Source: Paraphysoderma sedebokerense (lineage: Eukaryota; Blastocladiomycota; Physodermatomycetes; Physodermatales; Physodermataceae). Taken from it: a stretch of 64,000 bases of DNA. Under the pieces are notes generated by a model. The model saw only the letters and a program-made list of their open reading frames with translations, did no database searches and was not told where the DNA came from. The DNA lies in assembly GCA_025602915.1 (NCBI GenBank), contig JAHLJZ010000006.1, forward strand, positions 558,001 to 622,000, in the 5' to 3' direction. Made by a program: the position numbers and the translations under genes. Shown one piece after another: positions 11,101-23,233 of the stretch (position 1 is its first letter; each line of letters starts with the position of its first letter).

Positions 11101-13574
11101 TTGAGGGACAACCGATGAAACAGCAACACACTTAAGCTCTTGTATATTTTCCTCCAATTCTTGAATCCTGTTATATTTAGAGCTCCTTTCCAGACTGACA
11201 TTCTCGAGTTCAGCTTCCATTTTTTCCGTCTTCTCTTCCATCGTGTGCAAACTTCGTTTTAAGTCTTCCTTCTCTTTCAAGATTTTCCTTCTATTCTTCT
11301 CCAAACTGTCTATCTGCTCAGTTTGAAATTCTAAGTCATCTTTCAACTTTGTAATCTCTTGATTGAGAGATTGAATTGTGGCTTTGAGCTTAGTTTCTGA
11401 TTTCTGAACAGACGAAAGCTGAGAATGATGATACTGTTTTTCAGATTGGAAAGCGGTTATTTGGGATGTCAATGATTCGATTTGAGTATTCAAAGAATCA
11501 TTTTCGGATTTCAAATTATCAAGCTGTTTCGAAACGGTCGCTAATTGAGATTGGCGCGTTGAGAGGGAAGATGATAATTCGGATATTTGAGTTTCGCAGG
11601 ACTGCACAGTTTCCAGTTTAATGCTAATTTCAGACTTCAACGACACAATCTCGGAACTGAGTTTATCGATTTCAGATTCAAGGGATGACTCGGTTGACTT
11701 GAATTCGATTTCCATTTGTTCCTTTGATGTCGCTAGAGCTTCGTATTCCGAATGAGCCTTTGCGAGTTGAGTTTCGAATCCTGAGGATTCATCAGTCAGC
11801 CTAGTCTTTAACAGTTCACATTCCTTTTCTTGTTCTAACAACCGCTCATTCAGCCTTTCAGTTTCACTTTGTCGTTCCCCTAATTTCAAAGAAAACTCCG
11901 ACTTGCTTGCTTCATATTCGATTTTCAAGTTTTCGAGTAAATCATTCATATCGCTTAATCTTTCCTTTAAATTCTGGTTTTCTTTCGAACTGAGAGTGAT
12001 TTCGTTCATCTTTTGTTCCAGTTGAAGTTTCAAGTCCGCGGTCAATGATTCAAGTTGTTCATTCGCATATTGGCTGACATTCAGTTTTTCAGAAATAGAC
12101 AGATATTCCATTTTCAACTCCTCCATTTTCTCATTTTCTTGTTTAAGCTCTATTTGAAGCGTTTCGAGGCGACTCTGTAACTGATTCTTCTCATCTCTAC
12201 AGGTATCGTATTCTGCTTCAAGATTTTTGTAGTCGTTCCTGAGTGCATGTATTTCGGCAACCTTCGACTGAACTTGATCTTCAGATAATCGCAGTGATTC
12301 GGATAAGGTCTGATGACTTTGGTTAAGTTCGTCAAACTGCAACTTCATTTTTCCATACTTTTCTTCTTCGTCATCAATCCGTACTTTCCAAAGCTCGTTT
12401 GACTCCTCTAATTCGGCTATTTTACACTTTAATATTTCTTCCTCCTTATCTTTATCTTCCGTGTGTTTGACGTTTAATTGACGTAAGTTATCGGCCTCTA
12501 CAAGTTTCTCCTGTATAAGTTTGATAGTTGTTTCCGCATTTTCAAGTTGATTGGCGAAGGCTTCTACAAACTCCTCTTTGCCGTTGACTATTTGTTTCAA
12601 CTCGGTCAGTTCGGTAACGCTAGCGTTGTACTTTTCCTTTGTTTCGAATAAAGTTGAAGTCAGCATTTGTATAGATTCAAGATGCGACGAATTAGTCGCA
12701 GCGAGCTCTTCGATACGCGATTTTCCAGTTTCTAGTTCTTCCTGAAGTGAGTGAATGGTGGAAGATTGTTCGTCGATTGTAGATTCATGAGATGAGACCT
12801 TCGATTCCAGATCAAGAAGAAGGTCCGTTTGAGACTGAATTTTGGCTTGGGATTCTGCGAGAACGGAGGAGAGATTACTGATTTCATGTTTGAAACTGAA
12901 GTAAAAAAGCAACAGCATCTTTAGAAGGTGAGGAGTTGAGCGTATTTTGGAAGCACGACAAGATCAATGCTCTCAAATATCGAATATCAAAGGAGAAGCC
13001 GAGGCCTTAAACCAACAGCGAGTGCTCTCAAATAAACAACCGAAAAGAAAACAAACCTATCTCGTTCCACTTTTACAATTTGCAACTCTTCTTTCAACTG
13101 CTCGATCTCCTGGTCCTTAGTTCCCACATCATCAGCTCCTCCCTCTTTATCCATTCTCAACTCTTCAAGTTGCCTTTCCAAGAACCCAATCTTTTCAACA
13201 TTTTCTGAAAGTTCATTCTCATATTTTTCTACCTTCTCTAATAACACTTCAATCTCATCTTCTCTTCCACCTTCGCGTTTTTCATGTTGATTCGCTTCAG
13301 ATTGCAACCTTTGATTCACATCCTCCAATTCCGAAATTCGGCTAGATGATTGAGTCAGAGAAGTCTGTAAAGACTGATTGTCGTTTGAGAGGATCGAATA
13401 CTGGGATTTGTAATACTCAAGTTGGGATGTTAATGTTGCGTAGTCTTGCTTAAGATTATCAAGGACGCTCGAGTAAACTTCCGGTGGCCGAGGTTGTTGT
13501 TGGGCAGTATTCGGACTGGGTCGAGGAGGTATGTTTTGGTCGTCCTCCTCGAGTATATCGATAGCTGACAACAT
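8115..13574 (-). CDS. Very long coiled-coil protein with C-terminal BRCT repeats
   Basis: About 1,500 residues in some ten exons. Exon 1 starts MLSAIDILEEDDQNIPPRP; the next two large exons (about 12.9-11.1 kb and 11.1-9.8 kb) are almost pure heptad coiled coil. A Ser/Lys-rich linker with KRKAPDS (NLS-like) follows. The remaining small exons (9.6-8.1 kb) spell BRCT hallmarks: VMVTFSGFRD, LTDIIVRLGGK, ITHVITPSSAKT, LTHKWLIYDYKWLFES, then RKFYMAPSFL, CKMLVET and SVPSVDWVSFIRMIIP, i.e. two BRCT modules in tandem. Phases agree at every join I checked (for example VERD|SFKHE, QEL|NAKYDE). Tandem BRCTs usually bind phosphoserine peptides in DNA-damage or mitotic complexes; a long rod ending in a phosphopeptide reader suggests a spindle, centrosome, kinetochore or chromatin scaffold. 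I recognise no named ortholog. Confidence 0.82.
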
Positions 13575-13775
13575 GATAGTTGTTTGATGTAATCTTATAG
13601 TTATCGCTCTATAATGAATGAATCTAGTGGAGTTATTTCAGTGAGCTTTTTGTTTTGGGGATGGCGCAGGAAGTGAAAAACGCGTTCCCTTTTCACACCG
13701 AAGTGGAATCTATTGTCGACAATGAATAGGATAATGACGATGATTGAATATTTGAATGAATCACATCTTTATATT

Positions 13776-15862
13776 TTATTCTACATTTTGTCTTGATTCT
13801 ATAAATGATATTTCATGCACATTGAACACTCTCTGCACATGTGTATCAGCCACTATCTTTATAAACCGAAAACTATCTCTCCTCCGTATATGCCACTGAC
13901 AATTATTCTTTCCCTCGCATGATAACCGTGAATTCGAGTCTTTGACAACTTTGTCCTAATTGTGCCATTTCAGACGGCCAAGTTAGCTATTATTCAAGGA
14001 GTCACGCCAAAAGCCACAGACTAAGGAAAAAATGAAGTACCCAATCCTTTCCATTCTCTGAAACCTCAACATGAAAATCCTTCAATAGATTAGCGCCATC
14101 GAGCATGCTAATTTCCAAAAAACCAGTCTCGATGGGATCCAACAGATCCAGCCCAACGTAATCTCCAAATCGAATGTCTATATGAATATCTGGTTAGACC
14201 TGATACAGAAAACTCATGCTTACCATCAAATCAATTGGTGTACAATAAATTACAAAGAAGACGACAACAAACATACTTTCTCTACCTTTCCAAAATGTCT
14301 GGGTATTTCCGTCCACCGCGAAATGGTACGGATGAGTTGTAAATTCATCCGTCGAAAAAGCGCGTTCCCGTATTTTCTCGTTTTCCGCAATCGATGTGTT
14401 TTCAATAAACTTTACTTCTCGAGGATGTGGGAATACGTTGTGATTTGTAAGAAATAAGCACGTGTCCGATTTGCATGGAGACCTGTGAAAATTATGAGAA
14501 TGTAGAGTGAAGACGGTTGCAAAAAAGAGAAATATAACTATATATTAGAAGTACAAACGAGGAAGGAGCATAATACACAGTCAAATTACCTCACATCACG
14601 AAATTTTTCTCTTGGTGATACTTCTAGCAGATTAAACACTCCGGAATGGCTTTTCAAGTTTGCTACTAATATCTCTACCGCTTTCGTCTATGAAAGAGGA
14701 GAAAGGTCAATTTATTTCATCTTTCTCTTTTATTTTGAATGTTCCACTTCTCCGTATCGCCAACCAAGAACATAAAGAAAAGGTTGAATAGGACAAACCA
14801 TATGTCGCCAGTTCAGTGACACTCCTTCCATTCCTTTGGTGAATGCTTCACTTCTATCCGGCAATTCAGTCAATTCTGTCTCTAGTACATAAGGTACCTG
14901 ATTCATCCATAACGTAAAATACATGTCTGAGTACTTTAGTTCATCCCGTTTCGAGGCAATGGCACCGTGAATAGAAAGGAATTGAAGAGCGTGATGACGA
15001 TGGATAAATGCACCGGTACCGAGCCAGGAGAAACAAGTGTGTAGATAGATATCTGTATAGTAGTATCAAATTCAATACATTAGTTGCGCTTGGCATCGAC
15101 AGCATTGTTACCGTAATGAAATGGAATACAAACCATCCTTCCAAACACACCATTTCCACTTTGCAAACGTCAACACTTTCTCATTCGTAATTGTATGAAT
15201 CACACCCGGATATTTTAGGAAATGTTTATACATTGCCCTCGGACTCGTCAACAACCAATCGTCATCCTGAAAGTAACATATACTGTTTCTCGCGAATGAT
15301 GAACAAGCCAGGAATCGTGAAAGAAAGTATAGATTAGATGGTGAATTATAAATTTGCAGTTTCTGAGGTAGAGTTAGACAAGGTGAATCGATAGACGGCG
15401 TTGTGAAATTCTTTATATTTGGTTTGTACGATTTATATATTCAGATGAGGGCCGGCCGGGAGTAAATGAATTAAGGACAAGATTGGAATACAAATTAGCA
15501 TTGAAACCATGACCGAAACTTTCTACATTGATTACTCTTGCAGTTATCGTTTTCTTCCACCCAGAAAGTATGATAAAGTGAAAACGACTCACCTCAAACT
15601 CTAATCTCACATCGACGTTATTATTCCACACCAAAATCTCCGTAATATAGTCCACCCGACACAAATGATCCACAATGATCTGAACATTTTCGAATCTTTT
15701 ATAGTTAAGTATAATGGCCGTTACTTTTTCCGTTTCCGGGAGCTCATTTGGGATCGGGAAAGACTCGAACGGTGTTACGGCCTTTGGAAAGATGAGGGTA
15801 TTGGAAACGCTAAAGAGGAATGGGAGGACAAGGATAGCGAATAATAGTCTTGTATACGGCAT
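13776..15862 (-). CDS. Secretory-pathway GT64-like glycosyltransferase with discoidin-like tail
   Basis: Starts with a signal peptide or anchor (MPYTRLLFAILVLPFLFSVS). The catalytic part has VTAIILNYKR, ITEILVWNNN, CYFQDDDWL (the DxD metal/nucleotide-sugar site), TCFSWLGTGAFIHR and YSDMYFTLWMNQ, matching the exostosin-like GT64 fold. Exon joins used: RLEFE|KLQIYNS (long intron about 15592-15371), CVWKD|DIYLHTC, RHM|TKAVEIL, RDVR|SPCKSD, FWK|DIRFGDY and NGKDW|DKVVKD. After the catalytic domain come HFAVDGNTQTFW and VSENGKDW, the signature of F5/8-type-C (discoidin) or galactose-binding domains, ending in RFIKIVADTHVQRVF. This predicts a Golgi or surface transferase with its own carbohydrate-binding module. 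Donor and acceptor sugars cannot be told from sequence. Confidence 0.82.
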
Positions 15863-16920
15863 TTTTAAATGGAAAAAGAGAATCGCAGAATCAGGGTATT
15901 ACTCATAGAAGATGTATCTACCGTCGTTGTCGTCCTCGAAAGACGGTAACTTTCATGATTCTAACACATACAAAATGAGGATTTTTCCACTTTTCTGATG
16001 GTTTGACCGCGTTCCTTCACTGGACACGACAGAGACCATGGGCACCGGTCAAACTCAACTCCAACATGAAGATTATCAACTGGAGTCCCCGCAGCCGATT
16101 TACTATCTTGAATAATTGTGAGGAAACTTCAGATCAGACATGATCGTCTGAGGAATTAACAGTTCAGTCTCAGTAAAGGAAAAATAGTACTGAAGCAGTT
16201 ACAGAGGTATGATAGCTCAAGTGCACATTAACAGACTAGAAAGCTAAAAATGAGATTCCGGCAAGATGCTGTATATAAGAACTGAATTACTACGTTAATT
16301 GGAAGGAAAGAAGAGAACCAGAATCAGGACACACGCAGTCGAAAATTCCATACTTCTTTCCACTCGGACTACTGTTAGTTGGAGGACAGGGGAAAACAAA
16401 TCTGACTTTCTTACAATCCGGACAAATAAATCTTAATTGTCTTAACCAGAATCGCTTTTGGAATACATGATCCCCTTAATTCGCAATTATCAATAAGAGG
16501 TGATTTCACGTTTTAGTTCTGTCCACTCGAACCACGTTTAATTCAATAACAAGTGATTCCATGTCTTAATTCCATCCACTCGAAATGCTGTTAGTCGAAT
16601 AGCAGGTGAAACCACCTACTAATTTCTTACTGTATTTCGGACTAATATTTCTTAATTGTTTTACCCAGAATTGCTTTTGGAGTGCATGATCCCCTTAATC
16701 CGCAATTATCAATAACATGTTTTGATTTCACGTCTTGATTCCTTCCACTCGGGCAGCTGTTAGTTCAATAACAAGTGATTTCTACGTCTTAGTTTCACGC
16801 ACTTGAACTGCTGTTGATTCAATAACAGGTGAAAACAAATCCTTCACTTCTTGGTATATATATGGACCGAAATAGTGGAAGGTCACTTTTAATATCTCGA
16901 ATATTCAATACAATACATTT
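15863..16920. other. Intergenic, with diverged tandem repeats
   Basis: About 1 kb between the start of the glycosyltransferase gene and the 3' end of NUP85. It contains the repeat array at 16356-16860 and no coding signal I can support. Confidence 0.6.
16356..16860. repeat. Diverged tandem repeat, unit about 219 bp, about 2.3 copies
   Basis: CTTAATTGT at 16432 recurs at 16651 and the following ATGATCCCCTTAAT-CGCAATTATCAATAA block recurs at the same 219-bp spacing. Within each unit a shorter motif recurs: CCACTCG followed by (G)CTGTTAGTT-AATAACAAGTGATT appears near 16360, 16523, 16576, 16746 and 16800 in varying states. Divergence among copies suggests an old duplication. Confidence 0.8.
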
Positions 16921-19900
16921 TTATCCAACATAAACTCTAGCGCAAGCTCTTACAACCGCCAATTTCACGACTTCCAATCGTTGTTCAAACTCGGCTTCAC
17001 TATCCACCCCGGTTCCCTTCATGTACCATTCCTTACAATGACTTAATGATATTTCTTCCAAACATCTCATAATTTCATGGGTATCTTCAGTGGTGAACAC
17101 GGGATTGGATGATTCTATTTCAAGTTTGTTTAGAGTATATAATAAAAGGGGTCAAGAAAATGTAGAAGAAAGAATACGTACCGAGTAAAGGTAACGAGTC
17201 GAACAACAAAGTAGCTAAGAAGCGATCCGGCACAATCGTGGATGACAACAATCTAATCAATTGGGATGCTGCTTTTCGCTGAGCTGAAGGGTCCTGTTTG
17301 GATAAAATCAAAGGTTAATTATCCACCAGCTAAGCAGAAACAGCGAGGTATGGAAACTGACTTTATAGCTTCGTGTAAACATCAGATATTGATAAAGGAA
17401 CGTCAACCGATCGTTCTTCTTAATTTCCGACGTCCCAAATTCCTCAACTATCTCAAGGTACTGAATATCACCTATTTTTCGATGCGTTTGAAGGAAATCA
17501 TTGATCATCAATTAATAATTTCCATTAAAGACGTAAAGCGACCAGGACAAACCAGTTTGAATGTACATATCGCCCAACACATCACAAACTTTTGAAACAT
17601 AATATGGTTCTTCTGCTAATAAATAATTTCGTATAGCTTCGGCGTATTGGTTCTGTTTCATAGCTCTTGAGGCTCGAATCTGGATTTACCGCGGATTGAG
17701 TTAAATGTCAACATGGACACAACAGAAGTAAAGTTGAAAAAAAAGGGAAGTGGGTGCGGAGATATGAAGGGGAACTGGAAGATCCAGAGTAATTACCCTG
17801 TATAGTGTTTTACATTGTTCAATGAAACCATAAGATTGGGCATATGACAATATTTTCTTGAACTTGAGCTCATTTTGAAGCGGGATTCGAAGAATGACCT
17901 TTTTTTGCAACGCAAAGAAAAGAAAAATTAGAATCACACGGCACGGAAGAAGCCAGTAAAAATGGTAATAATATTTACCTCCTCGATGCATCTCCTGCCA
18001 CCCTTGCAATATCCCAAGTAATCGAAACCCAACCTCCACAAACTTTTATGGCTGACTAAACTGATAGCATACTCTAATTTATAATGTTCCAACACCCTCA
18101 TGATATCCGCTGATACCACTCCATCTTCTTCGTGGTCTTCTATCATCTGCGAAAGGTGAGGATATCGAGGAGTTCCATTTTGAATAGTGTCAATTAGGAC
18201 TGTGAAATCTGAGAGGTGAGTTACGAGCCACTGATCAATGTAGTGTGAATGGAATATGGCCTGGCAAAAAGAATTGGCGGGGGTCATTAAACGTTCTGGA
18301 GGAGCAGGGAGAGATAGGAAACTCCTCTTTCACCATTTCGTACTCTCTTTTCACTAACGCTCTCAGCGCCAAATCTTCATGGTCGGTATCATCTTCCGGG
18401 AATTGATTTTCAACCATATCAAAAAGTATTCCCAAATCTCCAACCCCATAACCGAATCCAAATCCACCTCTTCCGCCAAGAGCAGATGATTGTATACTCA
18501 GAACAATCAACCCTACCAATGCTTCCATCCATGATTTCGATTCACGGATTATTGTGGCTTCGTCGCCAGATAAGAGACCAAATATCGCTGAGAGATGGGC
18601 CTTATCACTGGAAGATTGAGTTTGGGATGCGAGACGCTGAAGGTCATTGAATGAACTACCGGAAGCATATGGTTAGACTATGCCGGATATGATAGCGAAT
18701 GGCCCGATGTACATGACAACTTACGGGATTTGCTGTTTCCATGCATTCAGCTGCAGAGAAAATTCTTGCTGCCTCGATTTTACAATGGCAGGACGTGTCT
18801 CCAATAGTCTCTATCCAATCATAGTACAAGGTTAAATGAACGGAGAGCGACCAATTGGCGATTGCATAATTCTTACCAGTAGTTTCAAGTAGATGCTGTC
18901 GTTTTGTGACACTTGAATTTGGTTACTCCTCGAAAGAAGAGTGGCGGCTCTTTGGAATTTACCACGGAGGATCAATCTGATAAAAGCAATTTGACATACA
19001 AACCGACAACAATTTGTCAGAGGTTCATCCAAGTAAAAGAATAAAGAATCTTTGAAGTCTACCGTTTTATTCGGGACCAAAAACTCTCGATGTCATCTTG
19101 GGAATCTTCGCTCTCATCGTAATCATCTGTAGGGGAGTGTGAATCAAGAATTCTGATCAACAAGCAGCGCAAAAGCAACAACAAACCAGGATGATTTTCT
19201 AATAGCCAATCTACCAATAAATCTGCAACGCTATCTGTATTTTCGGATAGAAATACGATTTGCATCATCTGCCAAATTGCGTGCATTTGACAGAAAAGAA
19301 AATATTGCTCTTCTGCGTCAGGATGATTTACAGTTGCCTCCTATTCTCCGCGTTAGATAAAACTTCTCATGTCTCATCATTGAACGAAACAGAATTACCC
19401 TGCACATATCTCGAGTCGTCTTGATTTCTTTCAAATACATCGAACTGTACTGAAGTAACTCATTCGTTGAAATATTTCGTCTAAGCATGGCAGGAATAGA
19501 ACTTATTTAGAACGTCTGGTTTTGTATATACTGTGCAGGATAAGCAAATCTAACCGCTCTGTCATTCCATCATAATCTTCCGTAGGACTAGTTTGTTCAT
19601 GCACGAACACAAAGATGAAGGCCGTGTTGCTAATAAACTAATGATCATATCATATTCACGGGTCAGAATTCTTGCTCGGAGTGAGTAAGTTGAGAGTAAT
19701 GCGGTACACACACTATGGCGTAAATCAGATATACTATTTAATTTGAACAGCGCGATTTGATCGTCGTTTGAGCTACGAGTCTTGTTGATTCCCGGAATCT
19801 ACACACCGAATAGATGGACTAAGCTTAGAGAATACCTATAATAATTGACAGATCGGTTAAAGGACATAGAAGCAGACCTGCTCCACCGGTTTTCGTCCGC

Positions 19901-20048
19901 CCAACCAGGTCAAGATCGAATTAGAAGATGGCGAAAGCACGGCTTCAAAGAGTTTATTTTGTTGCAGTAGATTCCGGGATTCATTTTTACCGATTAATCC
20001 TGCGGGAATAGTGGGAACAGGCGGAATAGACGGATCCGTGAGTGGCAT
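16921..20048 (-). CDS. NUP85: Nucleoporin NUP85
   Basis: Many short exons of an alpha-helical protein. The N-terminus MPLTDPSIPPVPTIPAGL leads to ILTWLGGRKPVEQ. Diagnostic blocks: ADLLVDWLLENHPGLLL, PGHIPFTLHYIDQWLVTHL, YKLEYAISLVSHKSLWRLG, FDYLGYCKGGRRCIEE, then ASRAMKQNQYAEAIRNYLLA and a C-terminal helix RLEVVKLAVVRACARVYVG. The yaxxLxxHxxLWxxxxDYLxxC-GR pattern is typical of Nup85, a subunit of the Y-shaped (Nup84/Nup107) scaffold of the nuclear pore. Acidic insert DDYDESEDSQDD lies near 19.1 kb. The start at 20048 is preceded by an AG that could be a splice acceptor, so a short upstream exon is possible. The stop is at 16921. Confidence 0.85.
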
Positions 20049-20830
20049 ATTTCTGCAATTGAATTTGAATGGAATCGTTTGATGCTGCCAGAGTACGGAA
20101 TCTCCAAAATAAACAAACTGGATCACGCGTTCACTGCATTTGCGTCTGGTTCACAGGCAAAGAAGAATAAAGAGCATAAAGGTATCTATATATTTGAAGC
20201 AGACACAATAGCACCCATATACTTGAAAAAGCAGCATAAAATATTCAAGATACTCAAAGTAGGCATAGTCTAACCGACAATCGGATCAAGGAGATGTGGA
20301 GGTAACTAACGATTAGAGCGTCCAATGCAACTCAGATCGTTCAGACGTCTCGGCCGATGTAGTTATTGCAAGAGGGAATCCAGTATCACAATATTAATTA
20401 ATGGATAATAGATTTATTATCATTCAATCAAAGTGAAAATCTGCCCCGAGTCCACCGCGTTTGATGTCCCCGTGCAAGTCACGTACAATACGCATGGCCC
20501 CATTTCATTCCCTGTCCGAGCGTGTTCTCGTCGCCAGCTCGGAGTTTGGCCTCTAATCAGACGGAGACGAGGAATTGTACGGACAGAAACCATTGAAAAA
20601 AGTATCCTTGGAAGAGTCATACTTGGAGAATAGAATTGTGTCTTTACCTCAGTAGACCGATATCTTTATCTATTTATTTCGGTCCAGCCACCGGCCATTG
20701 CGAATACCTCAGGCGTTTTCAATCTCTTTTTCGAGTCTTCATCAAGAGCAGTGTAGCAATCAATTATAGCATATCAAGAAACAAACCAAAAAGGGAAAAC
20801 CAACGACCACCGGCAAACGAACAAAAGAGA
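20049..20830. other. Divergent promoter region NUP85 / MFS transporter
   Basis: About 780 bases between genes pointing away from each other. Open frames on both strands at 20420-20633 overlap one another and show no family. The plus-strand frame before 20831 lacks an upstream ATG in phase and is taken as 5' UTR of the transporter. Confidence 0.5.
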
Positions 20831-23233
20831 ATGAATTCACCAAGTTTAAATACAAATCGACAGTCGTCTTCTAATCCAGACTCCATGGCTACACGAACCC
20901 AGCCAACTCCGGAAATTCTGCATTCCTCTTATGCATCTAATGTGCCAGCATTATCTCCTACAACACCGAATATCATGTCGCCTATTACTCCTCTCACACC
21001 AATATATCATCCTTCCTCCAATACACAATCACCTGAACAACAGCCCGTCGGTTGTTTCGGCCGATTTATGCAATTTCGAAAATCGAAAAAAGCAGTGCAA
21101 GTTGTGGTAGGAATATCGTTATTTGTAGATATGGTGGTCTATGGCATCGTGGTTCCGATTTTGCCGGTTATCATTCAAGATAAATTGCATGGCGACGAGA
21201 CTGCAGTGGGAATATTGTTTGGATCTTATGGTACCTTTCCTCGTACAACTCAGGATGAATATGACAAGAACCATTGGACGAAAAAAATTTACGCACTTTT
21301 TCCCTTTCCCTGTCTTTCATTGTAACAGCCTTAGGACTATTGATAGCCACTCCCCCGGTTGCGCTTCTTTCTGATAGATACCACGCACGAAAAGGACCCA
21401 TGTTACTTGGTCTCTTGGGGTTGTCATTTACCACCGTAATGTTTGCTTTTGCCGTGGAATACTGGCAACTAGTTCTAGCAAGAGTAATGCAAGGTGTCGC
21501 TGCGGGGGCTAGTTGGACGGTTGGATGTACGTATAAAAACTTTTTGTATGGCTAATCTAGTACGAATCTTGCCGATTGACTTAAGCTATTGTTCTTCGTG
21601 CTTTTAATTGTTCCAGTATCGCTACTAGCCGACGTATTTCCTCCAGAAAAGCTAGGATCGGTATAAATCTTTCCCTTAGTTTTTTGCTCGAATGTGATTT
21701 CCTAGTCTAAACTCATTTAACCTTCGCGCGATCAGGCAATCGGCCCAGTCATGTCTTGTAATCATTTAGGATTCCTCGTCGGCCCTCCTCTCGGGGGTGC
21801 CCTATTTCAGTTATTAGGCTACTCCGCGCCTTTTTATGTTTGCGCTTCATTGGCATTACTCAACTTCGGTGTTCGGCTCTGGGTCGACGAGAGCGATTTG
21901 CTGGTGAAAGTGGACAGAGACGATAATGTAAGAGTGCGTGGAAAATCCGGCAAATCTCAAAAGCATCAACGACAGACAGACGGACCTGGCGAAATTAGTG
22001 TCACTTTACCTACACTACGCACGGAAAGTTCGGAGGGCAAAATGAAAAACAAGGTTGTGCCGATTAAAGAACAGAGTTATGGCAGCACGAATATCACGCC
22101 CCGAAACAGTGAAAATTTCTTGAAAGTAGATCGTGAGGATATTGATCGAGATGGTAGGAATCATACACGAAAGGAAAGCGGCATGAGCGCAAAGAGCACA
22201 ATGACTGCCCGCAGTGTGGAAATCAGAACGACGCCTAGTTTGTGGAGCTTACTGCAAGGGAGAGTTATCTTGCTGAACAGTTTTGTGATTGTTGTTGTCG
22301 GGTATGTTTGCTCGTTTTCTTTCGCCTACCTCAAATTGTGTCAATATTAACGTTGGGGAAATATAGTGGTATCTTTGCAGCTTTGGAACCAACGCTTCCC
22401 ATGCATTTATCTGAGCAATTTGCATTATCTCCCGGTTTGATCGGTGCTGTATTTGTCGCGCTGGTTGTACCTGTATGTATATCTATCTATCTTCCTCGCT
22501 AATCGACCTCACTGACCCTCTCAATCATTAAACTCTCCTGTTTATGAAAAACAGAATATTTTTATGGCCTCGATCGCGGGATACTTTTCCGATCGATACG
22601 GCGGTAAAAAAGTAATGTGGGTGGGTCTGATATTGATGACTTTGTTGACTCCTCTTCCAGCATTGCCGCGAGAATTATGGTTGGAAGTAGTTGTCTTGGT
22701 GTTATACGGCGGGGTCAATGCTGTTGTTTTGGTTTGTATAGTTTCGATTTCCACTCTTATTTTTCGATTCGACACGATACAATCGGTTTATTGGCAGATC
22801 TGTTGAATAGTGGCTGATTGGCTTTTTAATAATGCTCAATAGACACCTATATTACCAATGATGGGAGCTTATGTTCATTCCCGGGGTGGAGGCGCATATG
22901 CACAAGTATATGCTATTTTTAACCTTGGTTAGTACCATTTCCTTCTGTTTCATTCAACCAATGTGCTGTAAATCTAACTCTTATTTTCTCTCAAATCACT
23001 GAACTGAATATTACACTGAGACAGCGTATTCTCTCGGTATACTTTTTGGTCCTATTATGTCTGGATTCATCATTTCGCATTCCAGTTTCCTAGTGAATAT
23101 GTTCGTGTATACGGGCATGTTGGTCTTGTTGATGATAACTTATTGGTACTTCGACGACGACCGAGACAAAGGCTTAGTATACGAAGGGATCGATGAAAAT
23201 GTTATCCACGAAGAAGGGGAAGATAGAGTCTAA
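20831..23233 (+). CDS. MFS transporter, DHA1/VMAT-like
   Basis: Eight exons: 20831-21230, 21329-21526, 21617-21660, 21736-22301, 22367-22472, 22555-22731, 22843-22927 and 23025-23233; phases match at each join. After a disordered N-terminus (Ser/Pro/Thr-rich, about 75 residues) TM1 reads VGISLFVDMVVYGIVVPILP. Motif A appears in both halves (LLSDRYHARKGPML and YFSDRYGGKKVM) and motif C-like GPPLGGALFQLLGYSAP in TM5. A charged cytoplasmic loop of about 110 residues separates the halves. The tail is acidic (VIHEEGEDRV). The layout resembles vesicular monoamine transporter-like or multidrug proton antiporters of the DHA1 group. Substrate unknown. It shares a promoter region with NUP85. Confidence 0.88.

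Noticed and set aside
15413-15590. Continuation of the first glycosyltransferase exon (SGWKKTITARVINVES...)
   Set aside because: It follows a GTGAGT donor and breaks family conservation. Splicing to KLQIYNSPSNLYFL restores the GT64 pattern before the DDDW motif.
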